A stretch of DNA of 64,000 bases, from NCBI RefSeq assembly GCF_020042665.1, contig NZ_CP083376.1, positions 1,152,001-1,216,000 on the forward strand. Direction: 5' to 3'. The stretch is from Pseudoxanthomonas sp. X-1 (GTDB lineage: Bacteria > Pseudomonadota > Gammaproteobacteria > Xanthomonadales > Xanthomonadaceae). How positions within the stretch are numbered: position 1 is the stretch's first letter; each line of letters opens with the position of its first letter. The translations under genes and the position numbers were made by a program. Below the pieces are notes generated by a model. It had not been told where the DNA came from. It saw nothing but the letters and a program-made list of their open reading frames with translations, and did not search any database. Below are positions 9,269 through 16,678 of the stretch, piece after piece.

Positions 9269-9528
9269 GCCGCCACCCCGGTCACGGCCGCGGCCGGCGG
9301 CTCGATGCAGATGGCGACCGACTCGCAGTCGTACACCTTCTCCAGCTGATGGCGCAGGGTCTCCATCGGACGGGTGCCCTCGATGTGCATGCCCAGCTCC
9401 CAGCGGCCGTCGGCGCGCGGCACGGCATGCACCGCGCGCGGGGCGAAACCACGGCGCTCGACCATGCCGATCACACGCACCAGGGCGCCTTCGGCCGAGC
9501 TCACGATCAGATCAAGCCGGTAATGCAT
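9265..9528 (-). CDS. ilvM: Acetolactate synthase isozyme II small (regulatory) subunit
   Basis: An 87-residue ACT-domain protein. The beta-alpha-beta pattern is visible ([26 protein letters not shown], then [31 protein letters not shown]). It binds the catalytic subunit IlvG and stabilises or regulates it. The small size and position right after ilvG match ilvM rather than ilvN/ilvH. It starts inside ilvG (17-nt overlap). The Pro/Ala-rich tail is not part of the ACT fold. Confidence 0.92.
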   Translation of the reverse strand: MHYRLDLIVSSAEGALVRVIGMVERRGFAPRAVHAVPRADGRWELGMHIEGTRPMETLRHQLEKVYDCESVAICIEPPAAAVTGVAA

Positions 9529-11236
9529 GGGACTGGGGCTCCGGTGCGGCCTTGGCGGGGTTGGATTCCAGCATCGAGCTGTTGGCGTGGTTGGGCGGCA
9601 CCAGCGGCCAGACGTTGGCCTTGATGTCGATGCTCACGTGCAGCAGCGCCGGGCCGGGCGTGGCCAGCAGTTCGGCCAGGGCGTCGTCGACCTGTTCGCG
9701 CGCGGCGATGTGCCGGGCGGGGATGCCGAACACGCGGGCCAGCGCGGCGAAGTCCGGGTTGTCGGACAGGTCGATCTCGCTGTAGCGCTCGGCGAAGAAC
9801 AGCTCCTGCCACTGGCGCACCATGCCCAGCGCGGAGTTGTCCAGCAGCACGATCTTCACCGGCAGCTTGCAGCGCGCGATGGTGACCAGCTCCTGCACGT
9901 TCATCATGAAGCCGCCGTCGCCGTTGACCAGCACGACCGTGCGCTCCGGGCAGGCGAACTGCGCGCCCATCGCCGCCGGCAGGCCGAAGCCCATCGTGCC
10001 CAGCGCGCCGCTGGTCAGGTGGTGGCGCGGGTGGTTGAACTTGCAGTGCTGCGCCACCCACATCTGGTGCTGGCCGACGTCGCTGGTGATGATCGCGTCG
10101 GCCGGGGCGACCTCGCTCAGCCGCTTCAGCAGCGCCGGGGCATAGATGTCCGTGCCCGGGGCGTCGTAGCGGAAGCCGAAGCGCTCGCGGTTGGCCGCGC
10201 ACTTGGCCTTCCATGCATAGCAGGCGCTGCGCGCGCCGCTCAGCGCGCGCAGGCCGCTGGCCAGATCGCCGGGGATGGCGATGTCGGCCGTGCGCAGCTT
10301 GGAGATCTCGTAGGCGTCGGCGTCCAGGTGGATGACGCGGGCGAACGGAGCGAACTCGGCCAGCTTGCCGGTGGCGCGGTCGTCGAAGCGCGCGCCGACC
10401 ACGATCAGCAGATCGCTCTCCTGCACGGCCATGTTGGCCGCGCGGGTGCCGTGCATGCCCAGCATGCCCAGGTAGTTGCCATGGTTGGCCGGCAGCGCGC
10501 CCAGGCCGCGCAGGGTCAGCACGGTCGGGATGCCGCTGGCCTCGACGAACTGGCGGAACGCCTCGACCGCATTGCCCAGCGCGATGCCGCCGCCGCCGTA
10601 GACCACCGGCTTCTCGGCCCCGGCGATGGCCGCCAGTGCCTCGGCGATGGCGGCCTCGGACGGCGCCGGCGCCGGCGCGACCGCGGCCGGCACGTGGTCG
10701 GGCAGGTGCGAGGCATCGCTGATCTGCACGTCCTTGGGCAGGTCGATCAGCACCGGGCCGGGGCGGCCCTCACGGGCGATGCGGAAGGCCTCGGCGAACA
10801 CCCGCGGCAGGTCCTCGACCCGGCGCACCAGGAAGCTGTGCTTGACGATCGGCATGGTCATGCCGAACACGTCCAGCTCCTGGAAGGCGTCGGTGCCGAT
10901 CAGCGGGGTGGCGACCTGGCCGGTCAGGCACACCATCGGCACCGAATCGAGCATCGCATCGGCGATGCCGGTGACCAGATTCGACGCGCCCGGGCCGGAG
11001 GTGGCCACGCACACGCCGACCTTGCCGGAGGCGCGGGCGTAGCCGTTGGCGGCCAGCGCCGCGCCCTGCTCATGGCGCACCAGGATGTGCTTGAGCGCCG
11101 AGTCCACCAGCGCATCGTAGAACGGCATGATGGTCCCGCCGGGGTAGCCGAAGATCGTGTCCACGCCCTCGGTTTCCAGGGCGTGGGCGATCCAGCGGGC
11201 GCCATTGCCTGGGGCAGTGGCGGTCGGTGCGTTCAT
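9512..11236 (-). CDS. ilvG: Acetolactate synthase isozyme II large subunit
   Basis: A 574-residue ThDP- and FAD-dependent enzyme condensing pyruvate with pyruvate or 2-oxobutyrate. The N-terminal domain has [20 protein letters not shown] with the catalytic glutamate in [20 protein letters not shown]; the ThDP-Mg site is [14 protein letters not shown] in the C-terminal domain. Full length and uninterrupted. The start at 11236 overlaps the ilvC stop as ATGA. Isoleucine synthesis also needs threonine dehydratase (ilvA), and the pathway needs ilvD and ilvE; none of these is in this operon. Confidence 0.96.
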   Translation of the reverse strand: MNAPTATAPGNGARWIAHALETEGVDTIFGYPGGTIMPFYDALVDSALKHILVRHEQGAALAANGYARASGKVGVCVATSGPGASNLVTGIADAMLDSVPMVCLTGQVATPLIGTDAFQELDVFGMTMPIVKHSFLVRRVEDLPRVFAEAFRIAREGRPGPVLIDLPKDVQISDASHLPDHVPAAVAPAPAPSEAAIAEALAAIAGAEKPVVYGGGGIALGNAVEAFRQFVEASGIPTVLTLRGLGALPANHGNYLGMLGMHGTRAANMAVQESDLLIVVGARFDDRATGKLAEFAPFARVIHLDADAYEISKLRTADIAIPGDLASGLRALSGARSACYAWKAKCAANRERFGFRYDAPGTDIYAPALLKRLSEVAPADAIITSDVGQHQMWVAQHCKFNHPRHHLTSGALGTMGFGLPAAMGAQFACPERTVVLVNGDGGFMMNVQELVTIARCKLPVKIVLLDNSALGMVRQWQELFFAERYSEIDLSDNPDFAALARVFGIPARHIAAREQVDDALAELLATPGPALLHVSIDIKANVWPLVPPNHANSSMLESNPAKAAPEPQSHALPA

Positions 11237-12246
11237 GCGGCGGCGGCCTGTGGTTGCGCTGCGGGCTTGGGGGCGTTGTCGGCCAGCCACACCATCTTGG
11301 CGCGCAGCTGCTTGCCGACCACTTCGATCGGGTGCTCCAGGTCGGCCTGCTTGAACTTCTTGTAGTTCGGCAGGCCCGCTTCGTACTCGGCGACCCAGTT
11401 CTTGGTGAAGGTGCCGTCCTGGATGTCGGTCAGGACCTCCTTCATGCGCGCCTTGGTCGAGGCATCGATCACACGCGGGCCGCTGACGTAGTCGCCGTAC
11501 TGCGCGGTCTCGGAGATGAACTCCAGCATGCGGGTAATGCCGCCTTCGTAGAACAGGTCCACGATCAGCTTCAGCTCGTGCAGCACTTCGTAGTAGGCGA
11601 TCTCGGGCTGGTAGCCGGCTTCCACCAGGGTCTCGAAGCCGGCCTGCACCAGCGAGGACGCGCCGCCGCACAGCACGGCCTGCTCGCCGAACAGATCGGT
11701 CTCGGTCTCTTCCTTGAAGGTGGTCTTGATGATGTTGGCGCGGGCGCCGCCCAGGCCGGCGGCATAGGCCAGCGCGTACTGCTCGGCCTTGCCCGAGGTG
11801 TCCTGGTAGACCGCGTAGATGCACGGTACGCCGCGGCCGATCTCGTACTCGCGGCGCACCAGCGCGCCCGGGCCCTTGGGCGCGACCAGGACCACGTCCA
11901 GGTCCTCGCGCGGGGCGATCATGCCGAAGTGCACGTTCAGGCCATGGGCGAACAGCAGCACCGCACCCTGCTTCATGTTCGGCGCCAGCACCTCGTTGTA
12001 CAGCTGCTTCTGCACCATGTCCGGGGTCAGCACGGCGACCAGGTCGGCGTCCTTGACCGCCTCGGCCGGCGACTTGACCAGGAAGCCATCGGCCTTGGCC
12101 TTGGCTTCGGTCGGGCCGCCCGGGCGCAGGCCGACCGTCACATCGAAGCCCGACTCGCGCAGGTTCATCGCATGGGCGCGGCCCTGGCTGCCGTAGCCGA
12201 CGATGGCGATGGTGGGCTGGGGGAGGTTGGAGGTCGAAGCGGTCAT
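11233..12246 (-). CDS. ilvC: Ketol-acid reductoisomerase (class I, short form)
   Basis: A 337-residue NADPH-dependent enzyme for the second common step of Ile/Val synthesis. The Rossmann motif [17 protein letters not shown] is at the N-terminus with VGLRPGG after it, and the Mg-binding KARI domain follows ([18 protein letters not shown]). Length and single KARI domain place it in the short class, unlike the roughly 490-residue enterobacterial form. Start set at the ATG at 12246; upstream in-frame codons run through the attenuator. First enzyme gene of the operon. Confidence 0.96.
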   Translation of the reverse strand: MTASTSNLPQPTIAIVGYGSQGRAHAMNLRESGFDVTVGLRPGGPTEAKAKADGFLVKSPAEAVKDADLVAVLTPDMVQKQLYNEVLAPNMKQGAVLLFAHGLNVHFGMIAPREDLDVVLVAPKGPGALVRREYEIGRGVPCIYAVYQDTSGKAEQYALAYAAGLGGARANIIKTTFKEETETDLFGEQAVLCGGASSLVQAGFETLVEAGYQPEIAYYEVLHELKLIVDLFYEGGITRMLEFISETAQYGDYVSGPRVIDASTKARMKEVLTDIQDGTFTKNWVAEYEAGLPNYKKFKQADLEHPIEVVGKQLRAKMVWLADNAPKPAAQPQAAAA

Positions 12247-12304
12247 GGGCGGCGTTCCTGTCTGGCTGAAAGTTGGGGTTGAAACTTTTGAAGGGGCTGA
12301 AAGC

Positions 12305-12338
12305 ACGAAACCCCGCACTTCGCAGTGCGGGGTTTCGT
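12305..12338 (-). terminator. Attenuator hairpin of the ilv-leu operon
   Basis: A perfect 15-bp stem (arms 12324-12338 and 12305-12319) with a 4-nt loop, followed on the minus strand by GCTTTCAG, a weak T-run. It lies between the leader peptide stop and ilvC. Two rival pairings exist. GTGCGGG inside the leader ORF (12377-12383) can pair with CCCGCAC of the 5' arm. CACGAAACCC (12341-12350) can pair with the 3' arm. This is the arrangement expected of ribosome-controlled attenuation. Confidence 0.85.
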
Positions 12339-12360
12339 CAGGGTTTCGTGTGCTTGCTGC

Positions 12361-12474
12361 TTACACGACCGTCCGTCCCGCACCGTGAGGCGAGTGGATA
12401 AGTACGAGCACGAGGAGCGAAGCCGCGGCGTGCGCGGTCTGCTGGGCGGTCGTGATCGGACGGAAGGCGTTCAT
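12361..12474 (-). CDS. ilvL: ilv-leu operon leader peptide (37 aa)
   Basis: A 37-codon ORF between the operon's promoter region and the attenuator hairpin. Codons 20-26 are CTC CTC GTG CTC GTA CTT ATC, that is Leu-Leu-Val-Leu-Val-Leu-Ile, an uninterrupted run of the operon's three end products. The same layout is known for the ilvGMEDA leader of enterobacteria, and the tail here (HSPHGAGRTVV) recalls that peptide's Pro/Gly/Arg tail. Charged tRNA shortage would stall the ribosome on this run and free downstream RNA to block the terminator. No Shine-Dalgarno sequence precedes the ATG. Homology by layout, not by alignment. Confidence 0.85.
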   Translation of the reverse strand: MNAFRPITTAQQTAHAAASLLVLVLIHSPHGAGRTVV

Positions 12475-12485
12475 CAGGCGGGCAG

Positions 12486-12514
12486 AAAACCATGCCCGCC
12501 GCGGGGCTGTCAAG
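12486..12514 (-). promoter_or_regulatory. Putative promoter of the ilv-leu operon
   Basis: A perfect TTGACA (minus strand, 12509-12514) lies in the only 85 bp available between the transporter stop and the leader peptide. With 17-bp spacing the -10 position reads GGTTTT, a poor match. If it is used, transcription would start about 5 nt before the leader ATG, giving a nearly leaderless message. Confidence 0.5.
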
Positions 12515-12559
12515 CGCGGATTTCGTTGCCTGGGAAACCGTGCCGCGTGCCGGCGGGCC

Positions 12560-14092
12560 TCAGCGCTCCCGTTCGCGTTCCAGCCACTGCGCGATGGCCC
12601 GGCGGTCGCGCTGCAGGCGCCGCTGCTGGTCCTGGTACTCCTGGTCCAGCGCGCGGTACAGGGCGAGGATCACCAGCACCATCAGCAGGGCGAAGGGCAG
12701 GGCGGCCACGGTGATCATCGCCTGCAGCGCCTCCAGGCCGCCGACCAGCAGCAATGTGGCGGCGATCAGGGCGATGGCCGAGCCCCAGACGATCTTGCGC
12801 GACAGCGGCGGGTCTTCGGCCTTGTCGTAGGACATGCTGGCCAGCACCAGCACGGCCGAGTCGGCCGAGGTGACGAAGAAGATCGACAGCAGCAACAGCG
12901 CCAGGCCGGACAGCAGCCAGGACAGCGGCAGGCCGTCGAACATCGCGAACAGGACCGTCTCGTAGCCCTGCGCCAGCGCCGCGGCCAGATCGACATGGCC
13001 GAACAGCTGCGCCCACAGCGCCGCGCCGCCGAAGGTGGAGAACCACAGGAAGCCCAGCAGGCTCGGGGCCAGCACCACGCCGAACACGAATTCGCGGATG
13101 CGACGGCCATAGGACACCCGCGCGATGAACGCGCCCACGAACGGCGCCCAGGCGATCCACCAGGCCCAGTAGAAGATCGTCCAGGTCGCCACCCAGGTCG
13201 AACGCGAGAACGGCGACATGCGCAGACTCATGTTGACCAGGCTGTTGAGATAGCTGCCCAGGGTGGTGGTGAAAGTGTCGAAGATGAAGCTCGTCGGCCC
13301 CAGCACCAGCACGAAGGCCAGCAGCAGCGCGGCGAGGCCGACGTTGAAGTTGGACAGCCACTTGATGCCGCGCTCCACGCCGGTGACGCTGGAGGCCATG
13401 TACAGCACGAAGGACACCGCGATGACGGTCAGCTGCACCGGCGCGGAGGCATGGATGCCGAACACCCGCTCCAGGCCCGCGGCGATCTGGATGGTGCCGA
13501 AGCCCAGCGTGGTGGCCACGCCGATGGTGGTGGCCACCACCGCGGCGATGTTGACCAGGTGGCCGATCCAGCCCTCATGACGGCGGCCGAGCACCGGCTC
13601 GAGCAGGTCGCTGATCAGCCCGCGTCCGCCGCGGTTGAACTGGAACCAGGCCATCGCCAGCCCGATCAGCGCGTACACCGACCACGGATGCAGGCCCCAG
13701 TGGAAGAAGGCGTAGCGCATCGCCGCGCGCGCGGCGTCCATGCTGCGCGGCTGCAGCCCCTCGGGTGGGGTGATGAAATGCGACAGCGGCTCGGCCGCGC
13801 CCCAGAACACCAGCCCGATGCCCATGCCGGCGGCGAACAGCATCGACAGCCAGCTGGCGTTGGAGAACTGCGGCTGCGCATCCTCGCCGCCGATACGCAG
13901 GTCGGCGAAGCGGCCCACGCACAGGAACAGCAGGAACACCAGCGCGGCGAACACCACCAGCAGATACAGCGAGCCGGCCGCGCCGATGGTCTGCTTCAGC
14001 GCCGCCTGCATCACCGCGTTGAACGCATCGGGCGCGATGCCGGCGGCGGGCACCAGCGCGATGACGATGAACAGCGAAATCCTGTAGACCAT
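12560..14092 (-). CDS. BCCT family betaine/carnitine/choline transporter
   Basis: A 510-residue inner membrane transporter with about 12 membrane helices. Family signatures are the Gly-rich stretch MLFAAGMGIGLVFWGAAEP in TM3 and the tryptophan box WTIFYWAWWIAWAPFVGAF in TM8. The C-terminal tail is highly charged (RRLQRDRRAIAQWLERERER), as in osmosensing members where the tail regulates activity. Uptake of compatible solutes with Na+ or H+ is the family role; the substrate is not decided. Start at the ATG at 14092 with GGAG before it. Same strand as ilvC but separated by its own promoter region. Confidence 0.92.
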   Translation of the reverse strand: MVYRISLFIVIALVPAAGIAPDAFNAVMQAALKQTIGAAGSLYLLVVFAALVFLLFLCVGRFADLRIGGEDAQPQFSNASWLSMLFAAGMGIGLVFWGAAEPLSHFITPPEGLQPRSMDAARAAMRYAFFHWGLHPWSVYALIGLAMAWFQFNRGGRGLISDLLEPVLGRRHEGWIGHLVNIAAVVATTIGVATTLGFGTIQIAAGLERVFGIHASAPVQLTVIAVSFVLYMASSVTGVERGIKWLSNFNVGLAALLLAFVLVLGPTSFIFDTFTTTLGSYLNSLVNMSLRMSPFSRSTWVATWTIFYWAWWIAWAPFVGAFIARVSYGRRIREFVFGVVLAPSLLGFLWFSTFGGAALWAQLFGHVDLAAALAQGYETVLFAMFDGLPLSWLLSGLALLLLSIFFVTSADSAVLVLASMSYDKAEDPPLSRKIVWGSAIALIAATLLLVGGLEALQAMITVAALPFALLMVLVILALYRALDQEYQDQQRRLQRDRRAIAQWLERERER

Positions 14093-14265
14093 GGCCGGCT
14101 CCGTGCGTGCGGCCCGCCCACCGGCCGCCGCGAAAAGTGCTGCACGGTACAGCCGCGGCAGTGATCGGCACGTGGCGACGCGAGGAACGCCCATTGCGGA
14201 CGCAGCGTCGACCCGGTTCGCGGGTCTCACGCCCCGCGCGGGTGTCGGGGCAGACAACTCCCTCC

Positions 14266-14294
14266 CTCATTCCCGCGGAAGCGGGAGTCCATGG
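14266..14294. repeat. Small palindromic repeat, type B
   Basis: ATTCCCGCGGAAGCGGGAGT, one copy of the TCCCGCGAANGCGGGAANCC family seen elsewhere between genes (28.9, 44.8, 57.3-57.5 kb). The surrounding 276 bp between transporter and peptidase hold no gene that I can see. Confidence 0.7.
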
Positions 14295-14368
14295 CTGTCG
14301 CGCCCTCGCATGCGCGCCGTCCGTGGCGCGCGTTCTCAGCAATGACGACAGCGGTCGTGCAGCGCCCG

Positions 14369-16306
14369 CTAGTGCGCGCCGTCCCCGATATGCGCATCCA
14401 GGAAGGCCTGCAGCTGATTGAAGAAGGCGATCGCATTGGCCTCGTTGTAAAAGCCATGGCCTTCGTTGGGCACCGCCATCCACTGCGGCGGATGACCGGC
14501 AGCGGTGAGCGCGGCCCGCATCGCCTTGGCCTGGGCGAAGGGTGCGCGCTCATCGTCCTCGCCGTGCGCCAGCAGCACCGGCACGGTGATCTTGCCGGCC
14601 AGGCTCACCGGCGAGTTGGCCGCCAGCTCGGCCGCGTCGCGCCCGATCACGCGCTGCAGATAGCGGCGGCCCGACTCGGTGCGCTTGATGTCGCCCTTGC
14701 TGTACATCATGTCCAGATCGTAGATGCCGGCCAGGCCGACCGCGCACTGGAACATCCCCGGCGCGCGCGCCACCGTCATCATCGCCGAATAGCCGCCGAA
14801 GCTGCCGCCATAGACGCACACGCGCTTGGGGTCGGCCATGCCCTGGGCGATGGCCCAGCGCACGCCGTCGAGCAGGTCGTCCTGGATACGCGTGCCCCAC
14901 TTGAGGTAGCCGGCCTCCTTGAAGGCCGCGCCGCGCCCGCCGCTGCCGCGGTAGTTGATCTGCAGCACCAGGTAGCCGCGGCTGGCCAGGAACTGCGCGT
15001 CGGTATCGAACTCCCAGTCGTCGCGGATGCCATGCGGGCCGCCATGTGGCAGCAGCACCATCGGCAAGGCCTTGGGGTCGCGCACGCCGGCCGGCACGGT
15101 GACGATCGCCTCTAGGGGCAGGCCATCGCTGGCGGTGAAGCGCTGCACGCGCCGTTCGCCCATCCGCTCAGGATCGATGCCCTCGCGGGGCGTCAGCAGG
15201 CGGCTCAGCTTGTTGTTCCCGCGGTTGAGCAGGTACCACGCGCCCGGATCGCGATCGCTGTCGATGAACAGCAGCACGACCTGGCCGTCCTGGCTCTGGT
15301 TGACGAACTCCACGTGCTTGCCCGGCAACGCCTGGGTGAGCGCCTGATGCAGCTGCGCGTCGGGCGAGCTGGTGTCGAAGTAGGTGAAACGGCTCGGCCC
15401 GCGCCCGGCCTGCGCGGCGAACGGCACCGCCGGCGCGTGGGTCCACTGCAGATCGCTCACGCTGGCGAAGTCGTCCCGCGCCAGGACCTGCAGGTTGCCG
15501 CCCTGCGGATCACTGCGGACCAGCTCGGCCGGCCCGCCCTTGCGGCTGCGCCAGGCGTAGACCTGGCGATCGTCGGGGCTGAAGGCGAAGGGCTGCCACA
15601 GGTCCGCCTCGCTGGTCGCCATGGGCTGCCAGGCACCGTCGTCGCCGGCGCGATACAGCAGCGGCTCGTCGTCGTCGTTGGTGCCGATGGCGAAGCGCGG
15701 CTTGCCGGCATGGTCGAGCACGAAATCCAGGTCCGGCACGTCGATGTCGGCGACCAGGCGGAAGGTGACCTTCTCGGTGTCCACGTCGTAAAGCATCGAG
15801 CGCCGCGCCTCGAACGAGAGCTGGCGCAGGTAGAAATGGCCGTTGGGGACCTCCGGCACGCCTTCGATGTAGCCGAAGCCGCGATCCAGCGTCGACCTGG
15901 CCGCGCGCTGCTCGTAGCCGTAGATGTACTTCTGTCCGGTGCCGTCGAAATTGCTGGCGATGACCTCGCCGTTGGGGCGGGGCTTTTCCAGGGAGCCGAC
16001 CTTGCGCCCCTTGGCGATCACCAGCCGGGTGTTGCTGACCCACTGCACCTGGGTGGCCAGCTCGTAGCGCGGGAACTTCAGCAGCGCGGTCTGCACCATG
16101 TCCGACAGGCGGTAGACCGCCAGCGCGGACAAGCCATGGTCCAGATCGACCGAGGCCGCCAGGTACTTGCCGTCGGGCGAGAGCATCGGATCGGACAGCT
16201 TGTTCGCCTGCGCGAATGCTTCCACCGGCACCGGCTCGGCCGGCCAGGCCGGCAGGCAGGCGCACACCATCACCGCGGCCGTCATGGCCCGCTTCCATGC
16301 CTTCAT
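14369..16306 (-). CDS. Secreted S9 family (prolyl oligopeptidase-like) peptidase
   Basis: A 645-residue serine peptidase. A signal peptide (MKAWKRAMTAAVMVCACLPAWPA) predicts export. The N-terminal half is a beta-propeller-like region with repeats such as LSPDGKYLAASVD and FSPDDRQVYAW. The C-terminal alpha/beta hydrolase domain has the nucleophile elbow YGGSFGGYSAMM, the acid in HGEDDERAP and the histidine in NEGHGFYNEAN. Resembles dipeptidyl- or acylaminoacyl-peptidases of this order. Start at the ATG at 16306 with AAGGGG upstream. Monocistronic by spacing. Confidence 0.92.
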   Translation of the reverse strand: MKAWKRAMTAAVMVCACLPAWPAEPVPVEAFAQANKLSDPMLSPDGKYLAASVDLDHGLSALAVYRLSDMVQTALLKFPRYELATQVQWVSNTRLVIAKGRKVGSLEKPRPNGEVIASNFDGTGQKYIYGYEQRAARSTLDRGFGYIEGVPEVPNGHFYLRQLSFEARRSMLYDVDTEKVTFRLVADIDVPDLDFVLDHAGKPRFAIGTNDDDEPLLYRAGDDGAWQPMATSEADLWQPFAFSPDDRQVYAWRSRKGGPAELVRSDPQGGNLQVLARDDFASVSDLQWTHAPAVPFAAQAGRGPSRFTYFDTSSPDAQLHQALTQALPGKHVEFVNQSQDGQVVLLFIDSDRDPGAWYLLNRGNNKLSRLLTPREGIDPERMGERRVQRFTASDGLPLEAIVTVPAGVRDPKALPMVLLPHGGPHGIRDDWEFDTDAQFLASRGYLVLQINYRGSGGRGAAFKEAGYLKWGTRIQDDLLDGVRWAIAQGMADPKRVCVYGGSFGGYSAMMTVARAPGMFQCAVGLAGIYDLDMMYSKGDIKRTESGRRYLQRVIGRDAAELAANSPVSLAGKITVPVLLAHGEDDERAPFAQAKAMRAALTAAGHPPQWMAVPNEGHGFYNEANAIAFFNQLQAFLDAHIGDGAH

Positions 16307-16483
16307 CGTCGCCCCTTGTCGTGTTGTCGCCCATGCCGGGCATCTATCCCCGCCAAAACGATAGCGCAAAGCCGCGGGCGCGTGAATGCGGCGAGGCCTG
16401 CGGCAGGAGGAGGGTCTCGTCGACCTGCCGGGGCCGGCGAAAGCATTCGCCGACCAGCCTCGACCCGGCCGGGCACGGCTTCT

Positions 16484-16517
16484 CGGCTCGGTCCGCCATC
16501 CATGGCGGACCGAGCCG
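16484..16517. repeat. Perfect 16-bp-arm hairpin upstream of the S9 peptidase
   Basis: Arms CGGCTCGGTCCGCCAT and its exact complement with a 2-nt loop. It lies in the 372-bp gap 16307-16678, which otherwise holds only the receptor's terminator and presumably the peptidase promoter. The core GGTCCGCCATCCATGGCGGACC resembles the GCCGCCATGGCGGC core of the type A repeats. Confidence 0.5.
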
Positions 16518-16590
16518 CCGCGGGCTATCCCTAAGCCCGCTGTCCTTCCGAGCGCCGGACCACGTACCCCGCCGCAATTCGTCGACGGTC

Positions 16591-16630
16591 GAAGAAAAGC
16601 AAAAGACCCCGCCGGTTGCCCGGCGGGGTC
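16591..16630 (-). terminator. Rho-independent terminator of the TonB-dependent receptor
   Basis: An 11-bp perfect stem (GACCCCGCCGG arms) with a TTGC loop, followed on the minus strand by TTTTGCTTTTC. It stands 48 bp after the receptor's stop. Confidence 0.88.
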
Positions 16631-16678
16631 TGTCTTGCTGCTTCTGGACGGGCTCAGACCGACGCCCGATCAAACCAC

